A stretch of DNA of 64,000 bases from Gossypium raimondii (GCF_025698545.1 NC_068569.1:10664001-10728000); one strand, 5' to 3'; positions 34,567 to 48,000 are shown, counted from the stretch's first letter. The notes: generated from the sequence alone by a model not told the origin. Translations and numbers: made by a program.

Positions 34567-37500
34567 AAATTTTAAGCTGGAACGTCCGAGGATTGGGGAA
34601 TCCTCAGACAGTCCGACGACTTCGGCATTTGCTGAAGCAACATTATCCCCAAATTATTTTCTTAATAGAGACAAAAGTAAACAAATTTCGGATGGAGAAA
34701 ATTCGAAGAAGCTGCGGGTTTCAATGCGGAATTGATGTAGATTCTATTGGATCAAGAGGTGGACTAAGTCTTGCATGGCGAGGAAATGTTATTATTACGC
34801 TTCAGAGTTTTTCAGATAGACATATTGATGTGATTGTCGAGGAAGAAGGAGATAATAAAATATGGAGATTTACAGGTTTCTATGGTTCTCCATACTCGTG
34901 GGACAGGGGTGACGCATGGAATCTGTTGAGAGAATTACGGTGTCATGGAGATTATCCATGGCTGGTTTGTGGAGACTTTAACGAAATCTTATATGGATTC
35001 GAGAAGAAGGAGGGATTACCTAGGGAGGAAAGAAGAATGGAAGATTTTCGTCAAGTGCTTGAGGAATGTAGTCTGAATGATTTGGGCTATTCAGGTAGGT
35101 GGTTCACGTGGGAGAGAGGGAATTTTTATGAAACGAATATTCAAGAAAGACTTGATAGAGGAGTTGCAACGAAGCAATAGAGCGCTTTATTCCCTAATTC
35201 CCTGATTAGGCACCTTCCACATACATTCTCTGATCATTGTCCACTTCTTCTGGATACCGCTGTTAAGAAGAGAGGAATGGGAAGAAGAAATTTCAAGTTC
35301 GAAGCATGGTGGGTGACGAAAGTAACATTCTTTAGCGAAACCAAACAAATCTGGGAAAACTCCACAGGAGATTTTTTCTACAGGATGGAAAATCTAAAAA
35401 GAGGTTTGGAAAGGTGGGGGGTCACGATCCAACAGAACAGAAAGATGAAAACAGAGGTCTTGTCTTCAAAGCTGGCAACATTACTTGAATCTGATAGAAG
35501 TGACGAGAATCTGGCAGAAATTATAGACACAAAAATTCATCTGAATCTTGAGATCGAAAAGGATGAACACTACTGGGAACAAAGGGCCCGAGTTAATTGG
35601 TTAAAACTTGGCGATAAAAATACAGCTTTCTTTCACAAACAAGCGTCACAAAGAAGAAAGCAAAATCAAATTCACAGGCTACAGTTCGAAGACGGAAAGG
35701 AGACAGATGAGTGTGAAGAGAAAAAGGCGATCGCTAGAGAGTACTTTCAGAAATTATTTTCAACAGGAGGATAAAGAAATTTGGAGAGGATTCTGAGAGG
35801 AATTAAACGATGTATTTCAGATGAGGACAATAATTATCTAAAGGCAAGATATACAAAGGAGGAAATATTTGAAGCTCTTTCAGAAATGAGACCTACCAAA
35901 GCTCCAGGTGAGGATGGATTTCCATCCCTATTTTATCAGAAGTGTTGGCCAATTATAGGAGAGGATGTTTCTGTTTTTTGTCTCCAGGGGTTAAACGAAT
36001 GTATGGATTTACGTTCAATTAATAAAACAAACATTGTGCTAATCCCAAAAGTCCCAAACCCTTCAAGGATTACTCAATTTAGGCCAAGTAGCTTATGTAA
36101 TATGATTTACAAATTGATAGCTAAAGTCATTACTAGAAGGTTCCGGAGAGTGATTCATAAATGTATTGATTTATCACAAAGTACTTTTGTTCCTGGAAGG
36201 CTGATTTCAGATAATGTCCTTCTTGCTTATGAAATTCTTCACACTCTAAAACTCAAGAGGGTGGGGAAAAAAGGATTCATGGCTGTCAAGCTGGACATGA
36301 GTAAAGCATATGACAGGGTTGAATGGGGTTTTGTGGAAGGGGTAATGGAAAAAATGAGATTTGATTCTGATTGGATTGAGTCGGTTTTAAATTGTGCCTC
36401 TTCAGTCTCATATGAAGTAATGGTCAATGGTAATAGAGGGCAAACAATCATTCCATCTAGAGGCCTAAGACAAGGAGACCCTCTAAGTCCGTTCTTATTT
36501 CTTCTTTGTGCAGAAGGACTTTCAAGTCTAATAAGGCTAGCAGAAGAAGAGAATACTCTTAAAGGAGTTAAAGCAAGCCGAAGAGGACCAGCTATCTCCC
36601 ACTTACTCTTTGCAGATGATTGCATCTTATTTGCAGAAGCTTCTGAAAGGGGGGCACAGTCTCTAAAACAGATTTTACAAGAATATGAGATAAACTCAGG
36701 GCAATGTGTAAATTATGAAAAATCAGCAATATTTTTCAGTACAAATACAAATGAGGGGGTAAGGGGTGACATCACAAGGATCCTTTGAGTTAGAAGAGCT
36801 AACGATATTGAACGGTATCTAGGGTTGCCTAGTTTGGTGGGGAAACGAAAGAAGTCATCTTTTCAAAGTTTGAAGGATAGACTCAATCAAAGGATTGACA
36901 ATTGGAGTATTAGGTTTCTCTCCCAATGGGGGAAAGAAGTGTTTATCAAAGCGGTTCTACAAGCCATTCCAACTTATTCGATGAGTTGTTTTATTCTCCC
37001 TAAGACCCTTTGCGCAGATTTGGAAAGAATTGTTGCTAATCTCTGGTGGAGGAAGAGAATGAATAGGAAGAGTATACATTGGTGCACTTGGGAGAATTTA
37101 TGTTTGTTAAAAGAAGATGGAGGCCTTGGTTTTCGTAATTTTGTGAAATTTAATATTGCATTATTAGCGAAACAAGGTTGGCGTCTTGTTAATTATCCGA
37201 ATTCATTATTGGCGCGTGTTTTGAAAGCTAAGTATTATCCCGATTTAGACTTTTATAAAGCTAGATTGGGGAATTTACCCTCGTTTACCTGGAAGAGTGT
37301 ATGGTCTGCGAAAGGTCTGCTTGAAAAAGGTCTTTGCTGGAGGGTGGGGAGAGGTGATAAAATTTCAGTTTGTGATGATCTGTGGATACCAGGCAATAAA
37401 ATGGTTAGAATATCGAACCAAGAAGTTAGTGGAAATATTGAATTAGTTTCAGAGTTAATTAACACATGTAACAGAAGGTGGAAAATAGAGATGGTAAAAA

Positions 37501-38666
37501 ATACCTTTCGATCGGAGATTACTGAGAAAGTTTTGAAGATACCACTGGCGGAGACGGAACATGACGACTTTCAAGTTTGGAGAGGGGAGCCGACCGGGGA
37601 GTTTTCAGTGAGGAGCGCCTATAAACTATTACATAAGTGTTTATTGGATCCTAATGAATTAATTTTACATACCGAAACTACAAATTTCTACAGAAAGCTA
37701 TGGAATTTACATATCCCATCTAAGATAAAAATGATGATTTGGAGGATCTCATGGAACTTTATCACATCCTTTTGCAACCTCAAAATCAAGCGGGTAGTAG
37801 TGAATACTCAGTGTCCCAGGTGTGATTGTGAAGAAGAAAACAGTTACCATGTCTTTCAACAGTGCCCTACAGTGATTGAGGTTTGGAGTCACTTAAATAT
37901 GTCTTGGGTACTGTATCAGAGTAACGAAAATATATGGAGTTGGCTTACTGGAATCTTTGGACAAGGAAATGTTGAGCAACTTCAAATATTCTGTTGTGGT
38001 CTCTGGTTTATTTGGTTCAATAGAAATCAACTGGTATATGAGAAGAAGAAAGTATCAGGAACTGAAATCACAAGGAAAGTTAGAAGCTATATTTTAGAAC
38101 TTGAAGCAACAAAGGAAGATAAACTTACTTTACACTCTTCGGATAAGTGTCACCAGGTGTTCAAAAGGGGAAGGGCAACAGTTCATTTCGACGTAGCTTT
38201 TGACCGTCAGACGTTCAGATCGGCATCGAGACTGATAGCATGGAATGGGGAAGGAGAAATCCTAGCATCACAGGCAGTTCATCACTCCAACATAGAAGAC
38301 CCATTTACAGCAGAGGCATATGCAGGATTACAAGCAGTAAAACTAGGTATTAGTCTGGGATTCAACATACTTGAAGTTATGGGAGATTCAAAAACGGTTA
38401 TCAAGAAGTGCCAAAATTCTATTATTGATAGATCGGTCGTAGGAGCAATAATCAGAGATATTCAGAGTAAGAAACGCAGATACCAGAAGGTTGAGTTTTC
38501 TTTTATTCCAAAAGTTAATAACATCTATGCTCATACTATTGCAACGGAGGCTCTCAATAGTGGAGAAAGCTTTTACCTGGAGAGGGGAATCCCAGAAATG
38601 GTCCGAAATGCGCTGGAGAGGAGAAACCTTGGAGAGGAGAGACTTTGGCAAAGACCACTGGATTGA
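34563..38666 (+). pseudogene. LINE ORF2: endonuclease, reverse transcriptase, zf-RVT and RNase H, with 3 in-frame stops
   Basis: One continuous reading frame of 1,368 codons is interrupted only by TAG at 35178, TAA at 35772 and TGA at 36786; no frameshift is needed. Domains in order are an APE-like endonuclease (starts MKILSWNVRGLGNP; contains GDFNE near residue 140), reverse transcriptase (KAPGEDGFPSLFYQ, KAYDRVEW, GLRQGDPLSPFLF, and the catalytic FADD near 36612), the plant zf-RVT zinc segment (CPRCDCEEENSYHVFQQCP, near 37815-37870), and an RNase H-like domain (FDVAF, AEAYAGLQAV, GDSKT) to the C-terminus. The residues needed for polymerisation are visible, so the stops are the main visible damage. 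In the active state the product would copy element RNA at a nicked chromosomal target. Confidence 0.9.
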
Positions 38667-39059
38667 AAAAAATGAAAAGTCTCTCTGTTTGCAATAAAAG
38701 GTAGCAGAGAAAAAGTAACATTGGGAACCTGCTATCATTAAGGCTGGTGGGTGGATTTGAAACAATTTGATACAAGTGGTGTCCAGCTGTTTTTGAATTG
38801 ACTGGTTTAGGATAAGAATAAGTTTTGTTTTATTTTGATTATTTGATTTTAGTAGGTTTTTAGGCCATAATTGCTGTCCGTTTTCTGGATTTTTCTTTTG
38901 TAAGGCCATAGGCCTGTTTCTTTATTTTATTGTTATATATATAATACCAGTCAATTATTTCAAAAAAAAATTATAGCAAGATAAATTCGTATTTTTAATA
39001 TATTTATTTTTGACTAATTATCAAATAAAATGTTATTAAATTTGAATTTTTCTTATCTT

Positions 39060-40272
39060 GAATGAAGTTGGTGCAAAAAATGGCTAAATTGGAACAAAAA
39101 GCAAAGAGGAAGGCTTGATTGAAAATTGAAAGATGATTGGATAAAGATTGAAAGGTTGAATATTTTTTTAAGTGGTTGGATAAAGATTGAAGGATTTTTA
39201 TATTGTTACAACTCGTAATTAGTTTAAATTTGATTTTTAAATTTTGAATTATTTAATGATAATATTTAAAATTATTTAGCGATAATATTTAAAATTATTT
39301 AGTGATAATATTTAGTGATAATATTTAAAAAACAATCTAGCTAAATTACAATTACACAAAACCATTTTCAAAGCATGATTTTTTTTATGATTAACTAAAT
39401 CCTTTTTAGCCTTAGCCCGATCACCACTTCGACAAAGTAATCGTGAGATATAAACTCACACTAAAGACTTTGCAATTCAGTATTCGTTATCTCTTCGGTA
39501 TATGGGATAGTACAAATTCTTCCCTCAAAGTTGATTCGATTTCAATTCAAAAAGTGCGCGTTTGGTTGGAATCGTTTAGCGTACAGTTGGGAAGTTAAGT
39601 CGGTGGTGTTGTATTCAAAATCCCATTAACAAATTGGTGTGTTCAATTGGAAAAAGCTATTTGGATTCCATCAAGGGAGATAGTGATCGGATTTAAACAA
39701 CCCACATGGTTGAGGCCGTTAATTCGAGTTAGGCTTTTCAGATCGCAAGGTTGTCAAAGTCTTAAATTACGGGTACATGCCACGTGGTTAGAAATTTGAC
39801 AAGGATCGATTTGCAGGTGATATCGGGATCGACTACAAGAGGAAGAGTTGACGATTTGAGGGATCCTTGATTGCTATAACCAGCTTATCTATTAGAAAGG
39901 AAAATCTATTTCAAGGATCGATTCAAGATTAGAGTACACTGAGGCTAAGGCTAAGCTTAAAAAATATTTTATTTATCCATTTATTTTATTTTCTTAATTT
40001 TTTGTATTTTTGAATATATTTTTATTTTATTTAATTTTCGTATTTCCTTATTTTATTATCTTAATCAATTTAAAACCCTTATTTTTTATTTTTTTCAGCA
40101 CTACTACGCACAACTCGTGGGAAAAACTGTGGCTGCGACAACGAATCTGGTTACAAAAAAAGGCGAAATTAGATAACCAGTCCCTATGGATTCGACCCTA
40201 TTACTATATATTTCAATTTATTGTTATATTTGTTTTAGGAATTTATATTTGATGGTTTCGACGCCCATCAAA
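39060..40272 (+). mobile_element. 5' LTR of a Ty3/gypsy element (approximate limits)
   Basis: Non-coding sequence directly upstream of a primer binding site, ending near ...gacgcccatca. It contains the palindrome tttgatgg...ccatcaaa at its right end. The left limit is uncertain, placed where AT-rich flanking DNA gives way to gaagttggtgcaaaaaatgg. No 3' LTR was found, so the assignment rests on position and on the PBS/gag that follow. Confidence 0.5.
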
Positions 40273-40275
40273 TTT

Positions 40276-40292
40276 TGGCGCCGTTGTCGGAG
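40276..40292 (+). other. Retrotransposon primer binding site for tRNA-Asp
   Basis: TGGCGCCGTTGTCGGAG is complementary, with two mismatches, to the 3' end of plant tRNA-Asp(GTC) including CCA. It sits a few bases after the presumed LTR end, as required to prime minus-strand synthesis. Confidence 0.8.
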
Positions 40293-40326
40293 ACTGGTAA
40301 AAATTTCTAATTTTTGTTTGTTTTCT

Positions 40327-43155
40327 TTATGACCAGGTCAGAATCGGGAACTCTAGCATTTGAACCAGAGATAGAAAAGTTGGCTCGAACACTTCGAAAA
40401 GGAGCTATTCGGCGTGGTAAACAACCATAACCTGATTTTGAATAAGGATCTTACACTGAAGATATCTACTCATTCGAAGATTCAGACGAAATAACAGATC
40501 AAACTATACGCCAACTTACAGCTGCACCAGATGAACAACAACCGCTATGCATAACTTATCCGGCGGGCGAAACACCATTCGAGTTAAAGTTAGGATTAAT
40601 ATATTTATTGCCTGCTTTTAGTGATTTGAAAAACGAGAACCCCCATACTCATCTAAAAGAGTTCTACATGGTTTGTCTAAGCATGGAACCAGAAGGAGTA
40701 ACTGATGATCAAATAAAACTACGAGCTTTTCCTTTTTCATTAGCTGACTCTGCTAGAGAATGGTTGTTTTATTTACCTCCGAATCTATTAATACTTGGAC
40801 TAATATGTCTCGATTATTTCTTGATAGGCTTTTCCTAGCAGCTCAAGTAGCCGAATTAAGGAGGAGTATAGTCGAAATACAACAAAAGGAAGCAGAGTCA
40901 CTCTATGAATATTGGGAGCAATACAAGAAATTGTGTGCAAGTTGCCCACAACATGACCTATCTGAACAGTCACTCTTATAGTATTTCTATGAAAGGTTAC
41001 TTCTAATGGAAATGAAGATGATTGATGCTCCTAGTGGAAGGGCTTTTGTGAACATGACTCCCCAAAAAGCTAGGGAATTAATTTCGATTATGGTTGCAAA
41101 TTCTCAACAGTATCGACCACCTATGGAACCTACGAGAAAGGTTCATCAGCTAAGTACTCCTTCCATAGTAAATAAGATTAATGAACTTACTAATGTGGTT
41201 AAAAATATGCTTGCAGGACAGACAAACCTAGCTCGGTTGTGCTGGGTTTGTACTAAGCCTGATCATCCTACTGACTCGTGCCCGATTTTACTTGAAGACA
41301 CAACTGCGCAAGTAGATACCGTTGGGAACTTCCAAGGGCCTCCTCAAATGCGATATGATCCATATTCGAACACGTACAATGCAGGGTGGAGGAACCACCC
41401 AAATCTAACCTATAGATCGAACCATCGATACAATCAACCATCTCAACCAATACCACCTCCACCTCAACAGTATCAACCTCTAAAGTCATCTCTTGAAACC
41501 ATAGTAGAAAGGTAAGTCGTTAGCACCGAAAAGTTCTAACAAAAGACTAAAGCGCATCTCCAAGAAATGGACCAGCAAATAAGTAAGTTAGCTCTTACGG
41601 TTAGTCGTTTGAAGAACCAAGGAAAATTACCATCTCAAACCGAGCCAAATCCACGTCCAAATGCAAGTGTTGTGACCATAAAGAATGAGAAAGATTCAAA
41701 ACTAGCGCCTGGCATGAGTCGTGACCATGATGTTGAACATGAAGCTAAACTAGGCAACTTGTACTTCCCTCATACCCTGGAAGACTCGCCCAAGTTAAAA
41801 AGGAATGAGAGGAAAAAGAAATCCTTGAGACATTCCGTGTAACACCCCTAACCCTTATCCGTCACCGGAACATGGTTACGAAGCATTATCGAACTTTACG
41901 AATTAAATACTGATATTTCACAACCTTTGTTACACATATTAAGAATCAATCATATAACACTCATATTGTCCCTTAGATGGACCCTCAAGGCCCAATATTC
42001 ACCTTAGAAGTGAATCGAGACTAAACCGGGTACTGAGGGAATTTTTCTTAAAATCTCAAAATTTTTCTTAGAAGCAGAGGATACACGCCTGTGTGCCTGG
42101 CCGTGTGGCTCACATGGCCAGGAGACACGCTCGTGTCTCTGCCTGTGTGGACAAAAATAGGTCATTTTAAGGCCAGTTTTCTCACCCATTTTGACATTAA
42201 TATACACTCAACATTCACATACACCAATATATCCCAACCAAGTAATCAATACAAGCTAAAACGTGTTCTTAACATGACATAACATCACAAATATTTCAAT
42301 TACTTATACTTACCTATTTAACTCATTTCATTGATTTGTCAAATTCTACTACTAATTACATACAAACATTTAAGATTCACAGCCACAATTCAAATTATTT
42401 CATTGCCAAACCAACCCTATACATGCCATATAAATCAAAATTTACATTGCAAAAACTACCGGATTAAACTGGATAGTGTAGCTTGATGTGTTGATCTGAT
42501 CTCCCGATTACAAGTTAATATGTAGCAAAATATGAAAATCAGCTTCTTGAGGGTTCTTCAATGGTGTTTTTGGCTAAGAATTATGAAGAAATGTCTAGAT
42601 ATTCAATTAAATCCTATTTTTAACTATTAAATTTTATTTCATTTTCAATTTTACCCTTGTTCACACTAATTTCATGATTTTTCTACACTCTAGCCTATTA
42701 TTTTAGGCTTATTTACCCTTCAAGTCCTTCCTCATTTAATATTTAGGTTATTTTATCACTCGACGGGTTTTGCATCTTTTCAATTTAGTCATTTTAATTA
42801 ATTAACTATCAAAACGTTAAAATTTTCTAACGAAACCTTAATACTAACTTAATGACATTCCGTAAATATTTATAAAAATATTTATGTTTATAAAAATATT
42901 TATGGCTCAATTTATGAAATCGAAGTCTCAATCCTAGTTTCCGGAACTACTTAACCTAATAAATTCTTTTAAAACACAAATTACTAATTCAAAAATCTTT
43001 CAAAAATCACACTTAACTCATAAATAATGAATAATAAAATTTTCAAACTCACTCGCCGGATTTAATGGTCTCGAACCATTATTTTTGACACCATTAAAAA
43101 TTAGACTCTTACATTTCAAAATGTAGAAATTAATATTCCTCTACTTGATGCAATT
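40327..43155 (+). pseudogene. Ty3/gypsy gag, decayed and split by a solo LTR
   Basis: The structural capsid/nucleocapsid gene of an LTR retrotransposon. The ATG at 40327 begins MTRSESGTLAFEP. The region at 40570-41000 has the retrotransposon-gag fold signature (LPAFSDLKNENPHTHLKEF, SADSAREWLF-like, LYEYWEQYKKLCASCP). A zinc knuckle CWVCTKPDHPTDSC (CX2CX4HX4C) is intact near 41240-41285. Stop codons at 40429 and 40444, a frameshift near 40770 and a stop at 40979 disable it. A reverse-oriented LTR splits it at 41838-43113, after which about 14 codons (FQNVEINIPLLDAI) resume the gag reading before homology ends. No protease or polymerase follows, so the element is 3'-truncated. Confidence 0.8.
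41838..43113 (-). mobile_element. 1.28-kb solo LTR inserted into gag, same family as 8178-12068
   Basis: On the minus strand it begins tgtaagagtctaatttttaa and ends ggggtgttaca. Both ends match the 3.9-kb LTR, including the gacacgagcgtgt region, but it lacks about 2.6 kb of the middle. The flanking bases are TTCCG and TTTCA. Each differs by one base from TTCCA, which restores the gag reading, so this looks like an old 5-bp target duplication with one mutation per side. Confidence 0.75.
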
Positions 43156-45090
43156 AACTATAGCCCCCTCCCTAATTCATAGATAAGAAAATAATGCACT
43201 TCAGCATACTTAAACTCACGTGTTGCTTGCATTAGTAAAATCCAACCACTGATAATCATCGTCCGTAAGTCTACGGACATATAATTTTCTTTAAAAAAAA
43301 ATTAATTATAGAAATTTGGTGTCTCGAACTTTGTCAAGGTTAAGAGAAGCACTTAACGATTGAGGACAAGAGAAGAGCCTGTTACAAGCAAGAATTTATT
43401 GTCGTTGTCTTCGAAATTTGCATAGATACATTAAATACACGGTGCTCAGATGCCAAAGGTTGTTCTTTCAAATCGTGGTATTATACCAATATAAATAAAT
43501 GTTTATCCGTACTAATTGCTTGAGCTTTTGCTTGTTTTTAGTGTTGCGAAGATTATTTGAAAGAAGAAGAGGACGGAGAGAATAAGCAGAAAGTGTGAGT
43601 TCAAATAAATTGAAGTAATCAAAATGGAAACGAACGAGTGACTATTTCGTATCTGACCTGGGTACAAAACCTTTTGTTTCTCATGTTTTTTCACTTTCAA
43701 CAGAATGTTCTTTTTTTTTCATATACATTCAAAGTTAGCCTTTTTTTTCTTCCCCAATGAAAGCCGCTTCCTTTGTGTAAAAGGACATCTGGGTTTTGTT
43801 TTAAAAGCAATTTTATGGAGGTTTGATTTTAGAAAGTTAGCTGGTAATGCTTGGTTTTTCTAAATCCTATTTTTTCTAAATGTTTCTGTTTATGTTGTTT
43901 TCTATGCTTTGCTGTTTAGTTCAGAAGATTGGCGAACCTTGATTATTAAAAGAAAGGTGGTAGGGGGGGGGGGCTTGGTTGATATGCATTATCCTTTTTG
44001 GTTTAAAGAATGAGCTTCAGTTGTACTTTGGAGGGAATTTTTTTACTGGTTTGTCGTTATGGGTTTTGTTTATGCAAAAGAAAAGAAGAAAAAAAAATTG
44101 TGTTGTTATTAGGTAACTCCGGTTGTTTGGTTTTGTTGTTGTTGTTTTCTTGCATTTGCAGTCCAAACAAGCATGGCACTGGCATTTTTCTTTCTTCTTT
44201 TTATTTATTTTCTAATGCGTGTTGAAGTTTTGAAATACTGATTTCCATTTTCTTTTGTAAAATTTTGCAGGATTTGAAGTCTGTTTCTTGCTTGAAATCG
44301 AGACTTGAAAAAGGTGCTTCTTTCTTTTATTTACACCTTCAAATCTGAGTCCCCCCTCCCCTTTTTTTTTTTGCTAGCTGTGAATTTTTCAACAGTCAAA
44401 TCCATCTACCAGAAAACTGCTGGTTCACAACACATGCTTTGTTGTCATTCAGTGTGATTTGATTCTTTTGTATGGAAGCTTGCACAAGAGAATCACTAAG
44501 CAGAAAATTTTGTTCTGTTGCTGTAAAGAACTGACCAAGAAGAAAGGTGGGGAACTGAAAACTGAAAAGGCCAAGCAGGTTTTTTTTTGTGTGTTGATTC
44601 ACTTTTTGTGGGGGGTAGCTGTCGTTTTTGCAGTACATGTCAAACAGTAGTTTGATTCTCAATCCGTGCCTGATTTAAGGAAAGGGACTTAGTTTCTTGT
44701 TTTTGAGACAAAAGGGTAGCTAGACTTCATCAAATTTGCAAACACCAGTAGATTGATGCTAAATTTTCACAAGGTGAAACTACGAGGTCATTTAAGCGAT
44801 TCTTGAGTTCACGTGAATTAGGGTGTCATCATAGATGCCGGTATCTCTCTGTTTCTCAGCAGAGCAGATTATCTGGAATGGAATAGTTAGCCATGTCCGT
44901 GGCACATGTCCCAGAATCCAACATGGTGGGGGTAGATCAATAATGCAAATTTTTTGTTTTGTTTGCGACTTTTAATCCATGTTTTCTTCTCTTTTTTTTT
45001 TTTCTGGTTTCTGCAATGGTAGTTGGTACTAAGGTTTTTAAGAGTTGAATCTGTTGAAGTGAGGAAGTTCTGTCGAATTCTTTGTAGCAA
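43156..45090 (+). other. Upstream region and probable spliced leader of the kinase gene
   Basis: 43156-43500 is unassigned. From about 43540 the composition shifts (gaagaagaggacggagag), and several acceptor-like tttgcag/tttctgca sites precede the ATG at 45091, suggesting one or more 5' UTR introns. The exact leader exons cannot be fixed without transcripts. Confidence 0.35.
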
Positions 45091-48000
45091 ATGACTGAAG
45101 AACAGAAGGGAAAGCAGGAGAAAACCAGCTTGGGTATGACAGAGAAAGTTGTAGTTGCTGTTAAGGCATCCAAAGAAATTCCTAAGACTGCTCTGGTGTG
45201 GGCATTGACTCATGTTGTTCAACCTGGAGACTGCATTACGTTGCTTGTTGTTCCTTCACATGGTTCAGGTACCATTTTTTGCTTTGTTGTTTTTGCTTCT
45301 ACCTATGACATTTTTAGTATTGAACTACTGCTGATGGTAATACTGATGCCTTTTTTTTCTTTTCTTTTCTTTTTGGCTTTTAGAAATTTGATTGCATGAA
45401 TTATTTATGAACTTTAGTGTTAAAAGGGTTTGGTTGGCATTGTTATTATCAGAAATGGATTACTTGTTCTGGTCTCATAATATATTACAGCAGGTTGCTT
45501 TAAACAAGTTCATTCAAGTTAATAATGATGGAATTTCCTGCATAATGTTGTTGTTCATCTTTGTATATTTTGGTTTTTGAGTGACTTTCTCGGAAATGTG
45601 AATTACTGGATGCAGACACTTTATCATCTGCCTGTAAAATTGTTCTATGAGTGTAGATTGTCTTCCAGATTTTGGTCTCCAGTTTGTGACATGTTGGATA
45701 ATTCTTTTAATTTTCCTATTTTTTTAGTTTTCTCTAGTGTGTTACCTTTGTCGCATAGCAAAATGCTCAAGGCTTGGAAGAGTTAATAGTTAGAAATGTC
45801 CGAAAATCCCTCTAACTTAATTTTCTTCTACAATACCTGCCTGCTGGTTAAATGCCAAAATCCTCCAGGTAGAAAATGGGGTTTTCCAAGATTTTCTGGT
45901 GACTGCTCAAGCAGTAGCCGCAAATCTCAATCAGGATCAAGTTCAGAGCAGAACTCTGGTATCAGTGACTCCTGCTCGCAAATGATCCTCCAGCTCCATG
46001 ATGTTTATGACCCTAACAAGGTAAATACCTGGCTCTGGGTGAATGATTATATCATTGTTTTATGTAAATGCTGTTGCCTGCTAAAGCTTTGTTTCTGAAC
46101 TTCTTTGCACAGATTAATGTCAAGATAAAAATTGTTTCTGGATCACCGTGTGGAGCAGTAGCTGTAGAGGCCAAGAGAGCCCAAGCTGGTTGGGTTGTAC
46201 TGGACAAGTAATATCCTGTTTACTCTGCCTTTTCTTCCTTTCTTTTCCTTTTGTATTTTATCGAGAAAGGTATATATTCACCCTCTCATTATCTCCATCT
46301 TTTGTCTTTGTTCTTGGATATCTTTCTTCAGGCAGCTCAAACACGAGGAAAAACGGTGCATGGAGGAGTTGCAATGCAACATAGTGATTATGAAGGGTTC
46401 TCAGGCAAAAGTGCTACGTCTTAACTTGGTTAGGTCACCTGAGAAGGAAGCTGAAGCTTCTTGTCAATTAAATCCTGATATGCAAGAAACATCTGTGAAA
46501 CATTCCGATAACAAAAATGGATCATCTGATTCTAGTAGGGGTATAGAGGCTGTTGTCACTCCAACCAGCAGTCCAGAGCTTGGGACGCCATTTTCTGCTA
46601 CTGAAGCAGGAACTTCTTCAGTGTCTAGCTCGGATCCAGGCACTTCGCCTTTTTGCACCTCAGAGAGGAATGCTGACTTGAAGAAAGGGGAATCAATAGT
46701 CATCAAGGAAAACCAGGACCTTGATGAATCTAGTTCAGAAGCTGAGAGTGAAAATTTATCGTTATCTTCAGTGAGTTTAAGGTATCAACCATGGATAACA
46801 GAATATCTTACTTCTCAACATCAATCCTCACAACGCCTAGAAGAACCTTCAACTCAAGCTTATGTCAGGGCTCAAGGTTCTACATCAAAAGCCTTACTGG
46901 AGAAATTTTCAAAACTTGATAGAGAAGCTGGAATAGGAATGTCAAGCTTTAAGAGTGATATTGGATTTAGTGGAAATGTAAGAGAAGCAGTTGCATTATC
47001 CAGAAATTCCCCTCTTGGCCCTCCTCCATTGTGTTCAATATGTCAGCATAAGGCACCTATATTTGGAAAACCACCAAGGTGGTTTACCTATGCTGAGTTG
47101 GAGCTTGCAACTGGTGGATTTTCACAAGCTAATTTCTTGGCTGAGGGTGGGTTTGGATCTGTTCATAGAGGGGTACTCCCTGATGGACAGGCGATTGCAG
47201 TCAAGCAACACAAATTGGCTAGTTGTCAAGGAGATCATGAATTTTGCTCAGAAGTGGAAGTCCTCAGCTGTGCTCAGCACAGGAATGTTGTTATGCTGAT
47301 TGGGTTTTGCATCGAGGATAGAAGGCGGCTGTTGGTTTATGAGTACATATGCAATGGTTCTCTAGATGCTCATCTATATGGTATTTCTTTCTGTTTAAGT
47401 AGATTAAAATATTTTATTCTGATCTTGTGCACCAGTGGCTGATATTATCATCTGTGAGCCCTTCAAAGACTTTGCTACAACAGCTATGAGACTTAAAGTT
47501 TGTCATCTTTGTTTATTGACATTGCATTTTCCCAGCTGTTCGGATTTGGTGATTGGACTTTGAAAAGGTGTTCCCATCTACCCTGGCTTGCTCCCTAACA
47601 CAGATTGCAAGGGACAAGAAATGCAAAACTCAAAAGCATAGATAACTCAGTCACAGTTGTTACTATATGTTTCATTTGATGACAGTCTGAGTTTTTAGAT
47701 AAAAAAATATTTATTATTCTTGAATAAGCTTATTTCTATCTAGGAACCATGGTTTTGATTGTACAATCATTTGATGTGTTTCAGGGCATCATCAGGAACC
47801 TTTAGAATGGTCTGCACGGCAAAAGATTGCTGTGGGAGCTGCTAGAGGTCTGAGATACCTTCATGAAGAATGCAGAGTTGGCTGCATTGTGCACCGTGAC
47901 ATGCGGCCGAACAACATTCTCATCACCCATGATTTTGAACCTTTGGTATGCAAACTTTTAACTCTTTTGTTGCTTGTGAATTTTGAATTTACATGCTGAT

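Larger units (their letters stand above)
33317..38968 (+). mobile_element. Near full-length LINE (L1-type non-LTR retrotransposon)
   Basis: The element is flanked by a target site duplication of about 16 bp, ATTATAGCAAGATAAA (33301-33316 and about 38970-38985). It has a 5' leader, ORF1, ORF2, a 3' UTR of about 300 bp and a short terminal A-run. The 5.65-kb size is that of an intact plant L1 element. The 5' end is present, which is unusual since most LINE copies are 5'-truncated. Three frameshifts in ORF1 and three stop codons in ORF2 make this copy non-autonomous. Confidence 0.9.

Noticed and set aside
36239-36625. 128-codon minus-strand frame
   Set aside because: Antisense of the LINE reverse transcriptase.
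38388-38909. 173-codon minus-strand frame
   Set aside because: It overlaps the LINE RNase H domain and 3' UTR in antisense, with no homologous feature.
41268-41489. 73-codon minus-strand frame
   Set aside because: Antisense of the gag zinc-knuckle region.
46464-46706. 80-codon minus-strand frame
   Set aside because: Antisense of the Ser-rich linker of the kinase gene.
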